Shown here: in pieces, positions 33,911-44,722 of the stretch
Position numbering within the stretch: the stretch's first letter is position 1
Layout: the number at the start of each line of letters is the position of its first letter
Assembly (NCBI GenBank): GCA_027922465.2
Contig: BQMF02000369.1
Coordinates: 248,001 to 312,000 of the forward strand
Origin: Turritopsis dohrnii
Taxonomy: Eukaryota > Cnidaria > Hydrozoa > Anthoathecata > Oceaniidae
DNA: 64,000 nt
Direction: 5' to 3'
Translations under genes and position numbers: made by a program
Notes under the pieces: model-generated
Databases searched by the model: none
What the model saw: the letters and a program-made list of their open reading frames with translations, nothing else
Told to the model about the DNA's origin: nothing

Positions 33911-36163
33911 ATGAGTGCAAATGTTAAAAAACGACTGGAAGAGGCTTTGGAGGTTGGTCAAAAGATTGAAAATGAAAAAAGAAAGTAAGTCAATCACCTG
34001 TCGATCAAAGTTTTTTCGCTACTTATTCTTATACAGTAACTTCAAATCTTTTAGCAATAACAAGGAAACATTGAAATTACACATTCAAAAAGACATCAAT
34101 CTAGGTGATGAAAACGGCATTTATGCAATTGCTCTTAATCATAATGGTAGCAGAGCAGCAGTTGGTCTTGGAACTGGAATCATGCAGGTGTGAATGATTT
34201 GTTGTTTCTCCATCTTTACATTCATTGGACGGCAATCTTGACATAACAATAAATCAATTTGTTTTACCTATTTCCCTTGAAAGCTCATCATAGCATGACA
34301 TTAAAATGAGCAGAATTTTTCCCTATCGGGAAGTCTACTGTGAAGCTATATTGTCAATTTTTTAACTTGGTCTAACTGCAGGCCAGTGAATGTAAAAAAA
34401 ACAACGTCCCCCTTCCCTCTCCCCATTTGTTAATTTTGACATCCCACCACCCGATATGTTTTGACTGTTTTACACCTTCATAGTTCATGACAAAATTGTG
34501 ATATATATTTTTATGTGTTACTTGCAAATAATGCTTATACGTTTCTTGCATTTATTGATGTTTTTATGGCATCCTGTAAGTTTCCCCCGTTTATTAAATT
34601 TTCGAAACGTTTTTCCATAGCTGTTTGACTGCCAGAAATGGGAGCGCTTGCGTAAAATGAGGACCAGTCTTATAACTAATCTTCCTTTGTTGGCGGTAAA
34701 ATTTCATCCTTGCCAGACGAGAAATACTGTTTATACAGGCGGTAGGTCGTTAGTTTCTGCTTTGTTGACCGTCTCAATTTCCTTGTTTGATTACCATATA
34801 ATGTATAAAGGTTCTGATGGAGTAATCAAGGCGTGGAATTTGGATACTTACACGAATACTGGTGAGACGATGAATGAATGCGATAACCAGATAACAGCAC
34901 TAGATTTTAATAGTACTGGTCATTACTTTGCAAGTGGAGGTAAAGATTGTACTATACGAGTCTATGACAGTGAACTAATGAAGTTACTAAGATCGTATAA
35001 TGGAACCAACAAACTCGACATTGACAGGTACTCTTTTAATTTTAACTATTATTTTTTTTAAATGATTTTTTTAAGTTTGACTTAAATTAAATTAAATGAC
35101 TCTATTAAATTGATAAATTTTTCCTCGTAGTTTTGAGGATATAACACTCATTCCTGGTCACTCGAAGAAAGTGTTTGCTGTAAGATCACATCCTGACGAC
35201 TCCAATATTTTCCTTACTGCAAGCTGGGATCATTCCCTTAAGGTATCTGTTTCGTTCGATCTCCTTGCTTGGTTGTTACGGGGTACAAGATAACATTCTT
35301 GTATTTGTTTGTTTTAAAAAAACATATAGTAGTAATTGTTCTTGAGAATGAGTGAACACCCTGTAGCTTCAACTCTTAGTTCAACCTCTGCATGTTTTCT
35401 CGTTAGATCTGGGATATTCGTAGCGAATATGCTGTGAGAACTATATATGGTCCGTTTGTGTGTGGTGATGCGCTTGATATACTGCACAATAATATTCTCA
35501 CTGCATCTTGGCAGGCAAAGAATGCTTTGCAGGTAACTTTAAAGTTAAATTTTTTTATAAAGAGTATATCATTTCATTGTTATTTCATGTTTCATGTAAA
35601 TTCTTAGATTTGGGATTACAGAAATGGTTCTCTAGTAAGCACGATTCCCTTCCCTACCAATGACCGGAAAGGGGAATATTTGTATTGTGCCAGATTTTAC
35701 GATGATAAGCATGTTGTCGCTGGCGGTAGCGGTTCCAATGACCTGAAGATCATCAACAGGAATACTCACAAGGTTGGTTTTATTATATAGCAATATGTTT
35801 TGTTTTTACAAGCACCATATTTATAAGTAGCATTCCGTCAAAAAAGTTGTAACAATATAATCACACTACCAAAAACAGCGAAATAATTGGTCCTTTATCT
35901 TTTCCTCCATTCTTCAACGTTATCGCGACCCATTTGTCTGAGACCTTATCTTAATGATAGTGATCGATTTTGCGCCTCCACCCCCAATTGCGTTCGTTTA
36001 GAAACTTCTATTCGGTTTCATGGAATTTCTTTCGTCTTATAAGGTTGTTGATGACGTATCTGGGAATAAGCGGCCAGTGCAAGCCGTACAAGTGATGGAA
36101 AAAAAACGAATGTTACTTTGCGGAACAAGTGGCAGTTTATTGAGAGTTGGTACATTTAGTTGA
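33911..36163 (+). CDS. WD40-repeat protein, uncharacterised
   Basis: 355 residues over eight exons: 33911-33984, 34055-34187, 34621-34741, 34811-35027, 35131-35242, 35407-35532, 35608-35772, 36044-36163, all GT/AG and in phase. The ATG is two bases after an acceptor (ATTTTAG|A). Residues 1-25 are a charged helix (VKKRLEEALEVGQKIENEKR). The rest forms at least six beta-propeller blades, with WD or GH signatures at IKAWNL, KDCTIRVYD, GHSKKVFAVRSHPDDSN, ASWDHSLKIWDI, ASWQAKNALQIWDYRNG and SGSNDLKIINR. WD40 propellers are protein-binding scaffolds. I do not recognise the specific orthologue. It is convergent with the minus-strand gene at 37.4 kb. Confidence 0.9.
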
Positions 36164-36519
36164 ATCCATGATACTTTTTACCAGTTTTATAACGGCTAAC
36201 TAAATTTGTAAAGACGTTTATCCTTACCTACCGGTAAGATTTTTCACATTTTGTCTTTGTTTTAAGCCGGTCACTTATATTGATCGGTCACGTATATCTA
36301 AATTAATGCAATAACAGTATCTAAGAGGTACCGATATGCGCCTTAAAGCTTAGTTTCCGTGAGATTTTGCTGTCTGTCAACTCTAATATGCAGTGGACTG
36401 CAAATATAATTTCTATGGAACTGTATTTTGTCCATCTTCAAAGAATGACGAAAAATAAGAGAATATTGTTTGTTCTCTTTACTCTTCTGATATGAAAAAC
36501 GTGAGATGGCCTTGACATA

Positions 36520-36843
36520 CAGTCGACTCCCTTTCTGCAGGTCGTCTTTCAATGCCTTACATTTTTCTACTACAGAATTTTTACAGAAGTCTTTACCTAA
36601 CGAGCTTCAAGTTTTCACCTTAAGTACATGATTTAAGAAATCTTTTAAAAAAACTAGATTCTTATACTTTTCGAAAATTCAAATTTAGAAAAATGGAATT
36701 TTATCAAAACATTCAAAAGTGCGAAAATCACGCCTGGATTTTCTAAATGTTTTGGGGAAAGTTCGAGATAATGAGAGAAAATCAGCCAGGGGATCGGAAA
36801 TTGTTCGGGATACCGAAAAGTTCGAGATAACGAGAGTCGACTG
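36520..36843. mobile_element. Pogo-like MITE with CAGTCGACT ends
   Basis: Left CAGTCGACTCC and right GAGAGTCGACTG are inverted, with TA on both sides (TA target duplication of Tc1/mariner/pogo). Internal 'gttcgagataa' repeats are typical of this family. 324 bp and non-coding, in the WD40 3' region. The same terminus appears at 935-960. Confidence 0.65.
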
Positions 36844-37366
36844 TATTATTTACTATTTCCGTCTGAAAATTTGGCTTAAATGCACATGCGATATGAAACA
36901 TGCCGTCAACTGCGAAACTATGGAAACTAAGCTTCAGATTTGTATATAGTATAATATAGCTGATTGTTCCTTCTTGAAAATATATTGAATTTTTATTGTA
37001 TATATGGTGGTTTTTAATAAATTATTTTTCTTTTGTTTATAGGGTTAAATAAATTATAATGTTATGCGACGGGAAGAAGTTTTCTCTTTTCAAATTCTTC
37101 ATCATTCATTCTTTGTTATCTGTCATATGACAAATATTATTTTCTGCAATGAAATAATGACGTTGTTCCTTTTCGTTGTTCCTAACACGAACTCTTAAAC
37201 TTATTCAAGGCACTAATTTGCAGAGAAAACATGTTTAAGTCCAAACCATAACATTTAAAACATCGATTTTTATAGAGACACAAGTGATTTCTCGTAATAA
37301 ATAAGCTTAAAATATTAATTTGTTATGACGCCATTCTTTCTCGACATATCTCGTGTTCGATCGTGT

Positions 37367-38468
37367 TCACTTGTTGACATACCTACTTCCTAAATAAGGA
37401 GTTTCAAACAGTGGAGTCTCTGGCACAAGGACTTGACACAAATATCTTGCCTCGCCGGAGTGTACTTTCTTCGGTGTTGTCTGAAACCTATCCATAATTG
37501 GGTAAAAAGGAGTCTCGGGTACTTGGAAAATGGGTGAAGTTTTCACATGTTGCGTAAGTGAATGTTTCTCATAACTTTTACTCTTGCTTCGCAGATGTGG
37601 ATGAGATATGGTTGCTGCTAAATGAGAAAGTAAAATACATCCATCAGTTTGAATTATAATTGCTGTATACTTTTGACCAATTCAGTAGTGTATGCACATA
37701 CCATCGTATTCGTCTCCATTTGGAACAGTTTGATCATTGATATTGAAGTTCATCCGTCCTTCTTGGAAGGAAACCTCCAAATCATCCGGAAAGCAGCATG
37801 TAGCTTTAAAAAAAACCCAAAATTTTTACTTCTTTAAAGACGCCAAACGCAGAATCTTCCCTACTATTTCTGAAAACAAAATGTTCAATAACTAAACTAA
37901 ATTAAGTTATTAAATTTGAAGCAATAAAAAATGTCCCGTCTTATAGATATTTTTAATCATGCTGTTTTTGATTGTGACCAAACCAATTTTTATCCCCATT
38001 TTCATATGTACAGTCCTTTTTATAAGAGTCTTTTTATAAGAATTTCAATTACGAATTTAAATCTTGCCCAGGCGAGAATGCCCATGCAAGTAATGACTAC
38101 ATAAAATGGGGGGTCACAGGTTTAATCCCCCGAAATAAAGCTCAGGTTGCCCTTTTCCTAAAAAAAAGTGCCCTTTGGATGTTCACAATATGCCCTTTTC
38201 CCTTCCGCCGAACGCTGCATTTCCATTCTAGATTACACCCTGGTTCTTTTATGTCAACCAAGCATTGTAAAGGGACGATTTTTAATGGCAAAACTCACAT
38301 AAGTCAATATCCATCTGATTTCTACTTTTCCCAACTTTGTACTGAGTCTTGGGTTTGGTGCGATGGACCATTACCTCGTTATAATGTTTTCGTCTTGCTT
38401 TCTCTCGAAACTTTTTTCGAATTCTGCCGTTGTTCTTAAGATCCAAATCACGCATGTTTTAGGACGAC
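37367..38468 (-). CDS. Unrecognised short-exon gene with duplicated VPETP motif (5' end partial)
   Basis: Three minus-strand exons fit in phase: 38468-38375 (RPKTCVIWILRTTAEFEKSF...), 37869-37702 (SREDSAFGVFKEVKIL..., then CCFPDDLEVSFQEG and DQTVPNGDEYDG) and 37614-37367 (HPHLRSKSKSYEKHSL, SPIFQVPETPFYPIMDRF, CQVLVPETPLFETP, stop). Donors are GTAATG and GTATGT; acceptors are AAATGCAG, GTTTTCAG and TTTAGCAG. The middle exon keeps frame only if one base of an 8-A run (37808-37815) is surplus, so there is either an assembly indel, a real frameshift, or a splice at that tract. A possible first exon with ATG is 39834-39786, phase-compatible. The protein would be about 205 residues, Ser/Pro/charged, with two QV(LV)PETP repeats. 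No family assigned. Confidence 0.55.
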
Positions 38469-38579
38469 CTGCATTTGGTAAAAGATATAAAATTATTATC
38501 CACAATTTCCTAACCTACCGTGGTACAATAACCACTGACCATCCAGCTTCTACCGTCGTCGTACCACATAAGTTAGAGG

Positions 38580-38868
38580 GTGATCACATGAGGAAGGCTA
38601 GCCCGGTAAACCGGGCTGCCTCGGTTAGGCGGGCTGATAAATTTTTATGATCACATGGAAAAGTATGAGCCCGCTTAACCGGGCTAAAGAACTGATGACG
38701 TGACATTTGTTATATTTTTCAACTTTATGCATGCGCCGTGTATGCAATTTCATCCCGGCAAAGGCCATCACATGAGAAATTCTTCAGCCCGCTTTACCGA
38801 GATCTCTGTTAAATAAAGCGAGATCTCGGCCTAACCGGGCTAGCCCCCCTCCATGTGATCATCCCCTT
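38580..38868. mobile_element. GC-rich foldback element, left unit
   Basis: Begins GTGATCACATGAGGAAGGCT and ends ...CCTCCATGTGATCATCC. It is full of short palindromes such as CCCGGTAAACCGGG and repeats of 'agcccgcttaaccgggct' and 'cgagatctcgg'. Most of it recurs inverted in the adjacent unit 38873-39281. Confidence 0.65.
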
Positions 38869-38872
38869 AGGG

Positions 38873-39281
38873 AGTGATCACATGGAGGGGAGGGGGGGGG
38901 GCGCTAGCCCCGGTTAGGCGGGCTAGCTCGTTTTGCTGAGATCTCGCTACTATTAAGAAAGTGTCCTAAATTTGTGTTTGTGATCACATGAGAAACAAGC
39001 CAGCCCGCTTTGCCGAGATCTCGCTTTATTGAACCGAGATCTCGGTAAAGCGGGCTGAAGAATTTCTCATGTGATGGCTTTCAACCGGGCTGGCTCCCTT
39101 TGCCGGGATAAAATTGCATACACGGCGCATGCGTAAAGTTGAAAAATATAACAAATATCACGTGATCAGTTCTTTAGCCCGGTTAAGCGGGCTGATACTT
39201 TTCCATGTGATCATAAAAATTTATCAGCCCGCCTAGCCGAGCCAGCCCGGTTTACCGGGCTAGCCCTCCTCATGTGATCAC
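38873..39281. mobile_element. GC-rich foldback element, right unit
   Basis: Begins GTGATCACATGGAGGGGAGG and ends ...CCTCCTCATGTGATCAC, in inverse orientation to the left unit. Together 38580-39281 form a ~700-bp imperfect palindrome with arms of about 250 bp. Long shared stretches include 'gtatgcaattt' and 'gcatgcgccgtgta' and their complements. Confidence 0.65.
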
Positions 39282-39785
39282 TAAATACAGAAAAATGCAG
39301 TCGATTATGGCAGCAAGTCAGCCGAATTTTGTTATTATGGCTTGCACTTGAATGAAGCCATACGTAAAATCTTGGTCATAAGCCCTGGGCTTAAATTCTT
39401 TCAAAGGCACTTTTGGGGGTTGGCGGCTTATAACCGGGGACTTTTACTATCTGGAAAATTTTTACTTCAGAGAAAAGAAGTAAGTAAATATAAACCATTA
39501 ATAAATAAAATTGTCAGCATTGTACAATCACAATTTCGGAAATTTGACAATTTCCTACATTATCTTTTAAGCCAATCGGAATCGTCGGAAAAAACATTCG
39601 ATGTACATTCGATGTAACAATAATAAACAATCGATGTTTTTAAATTCGCAAATCATGAAAAGGAAAATAATCTTCTGAAATATAACTTCTGAAATTAATT
39701 GAGCGTAGAACATGCCCAAGAAAAAAATGAAAGTTTTTTGCAAAACATTGAATGTCAGTGCATTGTAATTACGCGCTCTAAACAC

Positions 39786-39834
39786 GAGAGAACGCCTGGA
39801 TTATTTGTAAATCACCATCATTCCCGTTGATCAT
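39786..39834 (-). CDS. Candidate first exon of the VPETP gene
   Basis: ATG at 39834 opens MINGNDGDLQIIQAFS and ends in phase 1 before a GTGTTT donor at 39785, compatible with the exon starting at 38468. An acceptor-like 'catgttag' lies 13 bases before the ATG. The intron would contain the whole GC-rich foldback pair. This is frame-based inference only. Confidence 0.3.
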
Positions 39835-40089
39835 CGCCTTTCTACCTCTAACATGGAACCAGTGGAGGAACAAGGGGGGAAATTCAATATGAAACGCGAT
39901 AAGTAGAGTGACCGGTTCTCAAAACTTTCACTTGCTACAAACATAAAATTGTCCTTGTTTATTATTGATACGCTGGATTGCAAAAATAGTATTTAATATA
40001 ATAAGAGATTGTGGTTTGTGAATAAAATTGGGATACGTAGGATAATGTTTCTACCCGCTTACCTGCTGTTGTCATGGACTTTTCCTTTA

Positions 40090-40136
40090 AGGCGAAACTC
40101 CATATCGGTCGCTTTGCCCGCGCGGGCGGAGCGAAC
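40090..40136 (+). repeat. Harbinger left terminal inverted repeat
   Basis: 47 bp starting AGGCGAAACTCCATATCGGT and continuing into a CCCGCGCGGGCGG block. Pairs with 42995-43041. Confidence 0.93.
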
Positions 40137-40303
40137 TTGTTTGAGCATGCGCAGAGAGAACTATTGCGTAATATTTACATGTTCGCTCGCTCCGACCGTG
40201 CACGCTTTGGAAGTTGAAAATTTTCAACTTTCACGACGTTTCCGCGCGGACAGATAAAGTTGTTTGTTTTATAAACCAATCATATTCGCGTATTATTATC
40301 AAC

Positions 40304-41480
40304 ATGGCGGAGTTCGAAGATGAGACAGCGAGAATTGAAGCTGAAAGCAATGAACTTATTGATGGTTCACTTTCCTGGTTAAAAATGATCCAAGATCAAA
40401 GTAGTGCAAGTTTAACTTTAACTCGAAATAATGAAGAAGATGTTGATGAGCTTTTAGTCCAGGAAGTTCAGTTAAAAAGAGTACTCTGGGACACTTTTTG
40501 TAGAGGGTACAAAGATAATAACAAAAAAAACGTAGCATGGAAGGAAATTTCAGTGAAATTACACAGAGAAGGTATATAAATGAATCTTATTTCATTTTTT
40601 ATGTTCTATTCTACCGCTCTCTTAACTTTATTAACTCAAAAATGGATGATTCTAAAAGCCTAGTTGTTGTGGTTGTTTTCATGCTTAGTTTTGTTATTGT
40701 TTTGTTTTTTAAAGTTAAAGAATACTTTATTCAATAATTTTGTTTGGAGTGTTGTTTGAAAAAAACCCTCAAGACCTTTGTTGTAGCTTATCCATGTTTA
40801 AAAAATTACTAAAAATATTTTTTTTACGTTATTTTTCAGTTGATGAGCTAAAGCGAAGATGGAAAAATTTGAGAGACGGAATGAATAGATGTTTAAAAAA
40901 GATGAAGGAGTCACAAAAATCAGGTGCCGGTGCTGCAAAAACTCCAACTTGCAAGCTGTTTCAACAACTGTTATTTATAAGAGATACCTTACAAAATAGA
41001 GAGGCAACATCGAGCAACTTATCAATTTCGAATAATAGCAGCCAAGATGTAGGGATAACGTCGTCAAGCAATCCAAATTATAGACAGGAAGCAATGAGAG
41101 AAAGTTTTTTTTCTACTAATAACCAAGATGAAGGGGCAGCAACTAGTAATTTATTCATTTCGAATACCCAGGAGTTTGAGCCTCTTTCTCCTCCACCAAC
41201 ACCTTCCATATTACCAGATCGTAGTAGAAAAACGTCAACACCAGCTCCACCTCCCACTACAAAAAAACGAAAGTCGTCCACATCATCAGAAATGGATATA
41301 TTATTAATGAAAGCATTAAGTGAATCTGGTCCAAAACCAGAAACTCCCAAAGAATCAAGTGATTGGTTATTTTGTAAAAGTCTTGTTGAGATTCTAGAGA
41401 AGCTTCCTGCGAAAAAGAATAGACTTGCTCGTTTGGATATACAAAAGATTTTATTATCATACGAATTTGATGAAGATTAA
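40304..41480 (+). CDS. Harbinger-encoded MADF/BESS DNA-binding protein
   Basis: Partner protein that in Harbinger elements binds DNA and aids nuclear import and targeting of the transposase. 302 residues in two exons (40304-40571, 40840-41480; donor GTATAT, acceptor TTTTTCAG). Acidic N-terminus. A MADF (Myb/SANT-like) domain at about 62-140 reads VLWDTFCRGYKDNNKKNVAW, then ELKRRWKNLRDGMNRCLKKM and LFQQLLFIRDTL. A Ser/Pro-rich linker includes the nuclear-localisation-like TTKKRKSS. The C-terminus, DWLFCKSLVEILEKLP then RLARLDIQKILLSYEF, fits the BESS protein-interaction motif. ATG is in a good context (AACATGG). No stops or frameshifts. Confidence 0.92.
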
Positions 41481-41589
41481 CTTATCCAACGTGTACGTAC
41501 TATATAGTGTATATATTCACTTGAACATGCATGGAATATATATATATATATTATAATATAGTCTTACAAACTCAAACTAGATTTTATTT

Positions 41590-42870
41590 TTACTCGTCAA
41601 AATTATCTGAGGTTTGAGTTACTATTGAAGTTTGCCATGGAACTGAACCCTGTTCAGAGTTAAAATATTCACAAAAATTATTTCGGACTTCTTTCGCATC
41701 ACGTGCATAATTGTTTGAACCGATTTGTTGAATATCTTGCAAACTGTTGTTAGTAATTTCACTTCTCCAGCCTCCTTCTCTTACATGACCATTTTCTTCT
41801 CGGTCAACATATCCAATAGGACAGTACTGATTTTCAAAATCTCTGCCAGCCATAAGAAAATTGTGAAGTGCTACCACAGCTTTTGTAACTTCAGTAGCAG
41901 TTTTAACTGAAGCAGTAATTGCCCTTCGAAACACTCTAAATCTAGAAGTAGCTATTCCAAAAGCATTTTCCACAATTCTTCTTGCTCGAGAAATTCTGTA
42001 ATTAGTTATGATTTGTTCAATTGTGAGGTTTTTACCAGGATAAGGCTTCATTAAACATTTTTTTAATGGGAATGCGTCATCCCCAACAAAAACATAAGGA
42101 AAATACTTTCCTGTTTCTTCAAACTGTCTATCTTTGGGTAAGTTTAAGAGATTGTTATTGATAGCATAACCAAGATTACTATTAGCAAATACATTTGCAT
42201 CGCAAAGTCTACCATAGTCACCAATATCTACAAGTATAAATTCATAGCGTGCATTTACAATGGCCATCAACACTATACTATGGAAATGTTTGTAATTGTA
42301 ATACATCGAGCCACCACGAGGTGGGCACTGAATAGCAACATGCTTTCCATCAATAGCACCCACGCAGTTGTTAAAATTCCATTTAGATTCAAAATCTTCT
42401 GCAATCGTTTCCCATTCCCTTTCAGATGATGGTACTTTTAAGTAATTGTTTGCAGTTAAAATCGTCCATAAAACTGAGCATGTTTCTTTTACGATTCTGC
42501 CCACTGTTGTACCACTGATTCTGTAGCTTGCCCCAATTGTGTTGAATGCATCACCGGTAACCAAAAAACGAAGAGTGACACACAGTCGTTCATCTGCTGA
42601 GATTGGCTCTCGTTTTGCATTGACTCTAGTTATATGAGGTGCAACGAGACTGAGAAGTTCTTGAAACTTTGTAGGTGGCATTCTAAACATTTGAAAGAAA
42701 AACTCCCCATCAAACAACATTGCTTCTCTGACCAAAAGATGAAATTCACCCTTCGTCTTTCTCTCTTGATAAATTTTTCGCATCCAAAAGCGTTTTTTAT
42801 TCTTCGAACGATTCTGTCTTCGACGAAGAATGATAAGAGCTAAAATCTGACGTCTATTAAGAGCAGCCAT
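41590..42870 (-). CDS. PIF/Harbinger transposase (DDE_Tnp_4)
   Basis: Catalyses cut-and-paste transposition by a DDE nuclease. 426 residues, one exon, ATG at 42870. A basic N-terminus (RRRQNRSKNKKRFWMRK) and a helix-turn-helix region (DAFNTIGASYRISGTTVGRI) precede the catalytic core: GAIDGKHV (first D), VFVGDDAFPL (second D) and RRIVENAFGIATSRFRVFRR (E). The C-terminal FCEYFNSEQGSVPWQ is typical of the family. Close in length to functional HARBI1-like proteins. No interruption. Convergent with the MADF gene, about 110 bp apart. Confidence 0.96.
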   Translation of the reverse strand: MAALNRRQILALIILRRRQNRSKNKKRFWMRKIYQERKTKGEFHLLVREAMLFDGEFFFQMFRMPPTKFQELLSLVAPHITRVNAKREPISADERLCVTLRFLVTGDAFNTIGASYRISGTTVGRIVKETCSVLWTILTANNYLKVPSSEREWETIAEDFESKWNFNNCVGAIDGKHVAIQCPPRGGSMYYNYKHFHSIVLMAIVNARYEFILVDIGDYGRLCDANVFANSNLGYAINNNLLNLPKDRQFEETGKYFPYVFVGDDAFPLKKCLMKPYPGKNLTIEQIITNYRISRARRIVENAFGIATSRFRVFRRAITASVKTATEVTKAVVALHNFLMAGRDFENQYCPIGYVDREENGHVREGGWRSEITNNSLQDIQQIGSNNYARDAKEVRNNFCEYFNSEQGSVPWQTSIVTQTSDNFDE

Positions 42871-42994
42871 GACTTGTTTCTAGCGCGTGTGAATTGGAAA
42901 TAAAAAATCGTACGTGTTGACATTAAGTTCGCTCCGCCCACGCGGTCATTTATAAGGATATTGAAAATGTAAAATCGTTCGCGCGGGCGATTTA

Positions 42995-43041
42995 GTTCGC
43001 CCCGCCCGCGCGGTCAAAGCGACCGATATGGAGTTTCGCCT
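42995..43041 (-). repeat. Harbinger right terminal inverted repeat
   Basis: Reverse complement of 40090-40136 with two mismatches. Followed directly by the TTA target duplication. Confidence 0.93.
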
Positions 43042-43044
43042 TTA

Positions 43045-43725
43045 GACAGTGCCTAGCTCACTCAAATTCTGCGTTTGAAACTGAGACCTTTTTATGCGAA
43101 GTAGACGAGGCAAGTTTTTGATTTCATAATGGCGACCAAGTCTGCAGTGAAGCATAACTTGCTTTCCAAGGAAACAATCTATTCGCTGTATCCCAACAAT
43201 AGACGACTAACATGTATATTTAGGAAGCAAATAAAATAAATTAAACTGCCTTTTGTTTTGGAAATTTATAAAAATATTATCTTATTATTGGTGGATGATT
43301 CATTTCAAATGACTTCAAAGTTGTTTATGTATGGGTGTTTTTTTGTATTTGACTTGAAGCAGATTTTCAACAGTGAGCACTTAGCATTGCTCATATTTTC
43401 TCATGTTATTCTATTATTATTTATTGGATTTTGCATTTGTGGTTCTTTTTTTTCGTTAAAAAACTGGGACCTAAAACTAGATTATTATATATATTTAGTG
43501 CTAGTGGTGTGGTGTTCTTCTAGCTCAAATTATAATTGTAGCTGTGCAACACTGCAGTTGCACACATCATAGCAGGTTCACATTAAATGCTCTTTATACA
43601 CTTCTAGATTATATTTGATTATTTGGTTTTTGGTCAGTGGAGGCCCAAAAGATAAGATTTCTTTTTATACACATAATAGCCAGGAGGAGGGGCCACTTTT
43701 ACCAACCAAAATTTTCAAAAGTTAA
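43045..43725. other. Intergenic DNA
   Basis: A 104-codon hydrophobic frame at 43258-43572 starts without an ATG and has no recognised family. Nothing else is supported. Confidence 0.4.
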
Positions 43726-44130
43726 GGCCGATGGAAATTTTGTATTAGTTTAGCGTCACTTATCTCCTGAAAATGTCATGCGGCATGTTTTCATTATTCA
43801 TTAATTTTGAAACCATAACTGTATTATTCCAAAACGCTGCAATGTCTACTTCGATTACGTAATCAAATGTCGCTACATTTATTATATGGAACACACACTT
43901 GGCGAAGTCATTAGACGCACACGGAAGAGCAACTACTTGGACATTTTGAACCAGGATATGATGGTTAGTGGCGGGTAGGCAAGCAAATGAAGTGGATGAT
44001 GTATTGTTCTTTAAGAATTGTCATTTTGTGTTGGAATAATGAAATTTTGTAAAATAATGAAGTTTTTTACGCGGGCACTTAAAGTGATGCGGGCGAGTGA
44101 CGCTAAACAAATATAAAATTTCCATCGGCC
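43726..44130. mobile_element. Harbinger-type MITE (TAA target duplication)
   Basis: 405 bp with ~34-bp terminal inverted repeats starting GGCCGATGGAAATTTTGTAT (left) and ending ...AATTTCCATCGGCC (right). The same TAA lies immediately outside both ends. It has no coding capacity. Its ends are unlike those of the 2.9-kb Harbinger nearby. Confidence 0.8.
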
Positions 44131-44189
44131 TAAAACATTTTTTGCAGATTATTCAAAATCTTAAAAAATTATTATGTTAATCCTTTCCC

Positions 44190-44722
44190 ATCAAGAAAAT
44201 GTGTACAGAGTAAATTTATGACATAAACTCCCTATTATTATAACCCGGGTAAAAATATTTACCAATGTATCAAATTCGTTTTTCCCGTGTGCGAACCCCG
44301 TGACGAAAATTTCAATTTGGGAATTGGAAACAGAAAATGTACCCATGTTGTAGAGCTCGAAAAACTGATAAAAAAGTGTATGGAATCGTTTCGCTATGAT
44401 CAACCGTTAGAGAGATATTGCTGATTAAAGATTTTGATGATGTCCCCCCAAAAATTAGGCCCAAATTTTTCATCACCCCATCACCTGTATTGCCTACCCC
44501 AAAAAATGTCAGTTTTACCCATTGGTTCTCGAGATATTTCGTGTTGGATTGGGGATGCAATGCAATGATTTCCCTCGCGATCATAAAAAATCATAAAAAA
44601 ATGCTCTCATCTCTGTGTGGTTTTACGCACAACTAAGAGGACGTTGACCATTAAAAAAACAAAAACAAAACACTCTCTAAAATAAAAGTGGTATGCACAA
44701 CGCGGATTAGTATATATAGATA
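44190..44722 (-). mobile_element. Helitron-like repeat, minus-strand copy
   Basis: On the minus strand it begins TCTATATATACTAATCCGCG after an A and carries the family blocks (acttttattttagagagtg, gattggggatgcaatgcaat complement, ggttctcgagatatt, ttttttggggtaggcaatac) in the same order as 28383-28720. The 3' end is not clearly defined. Confidence 0.5.

Larger units (their letters stand above)
40090..43041. mobile_element. Complete PIF/Harbinger DNA transposon
   Basis: 2952 bp flanked by the target duplication TTA (40087-40089 and 43042-43044), with 47-bp terminal inverted repeats differing at only two positions. It carries two convergent genes: a two-exon MADF/BESS DNA-binding protein (+) and a single-exon DDE transposase (-). 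Both frames are open and the DDE triad is present, so it may be autonomous or very recently active. GC-rich subterminal repeats (GTTCGCYCCGCCC type, near 42927 and 42990) are likely transposase-binding sites. Confidence 0.95.

Noticed and set aside
43258..43572. 104-codon hydrophobic frame
   Set aside because: T-rich DNA readily gives hydrophobic frames; no ATG at the frame start and no family resemblance.
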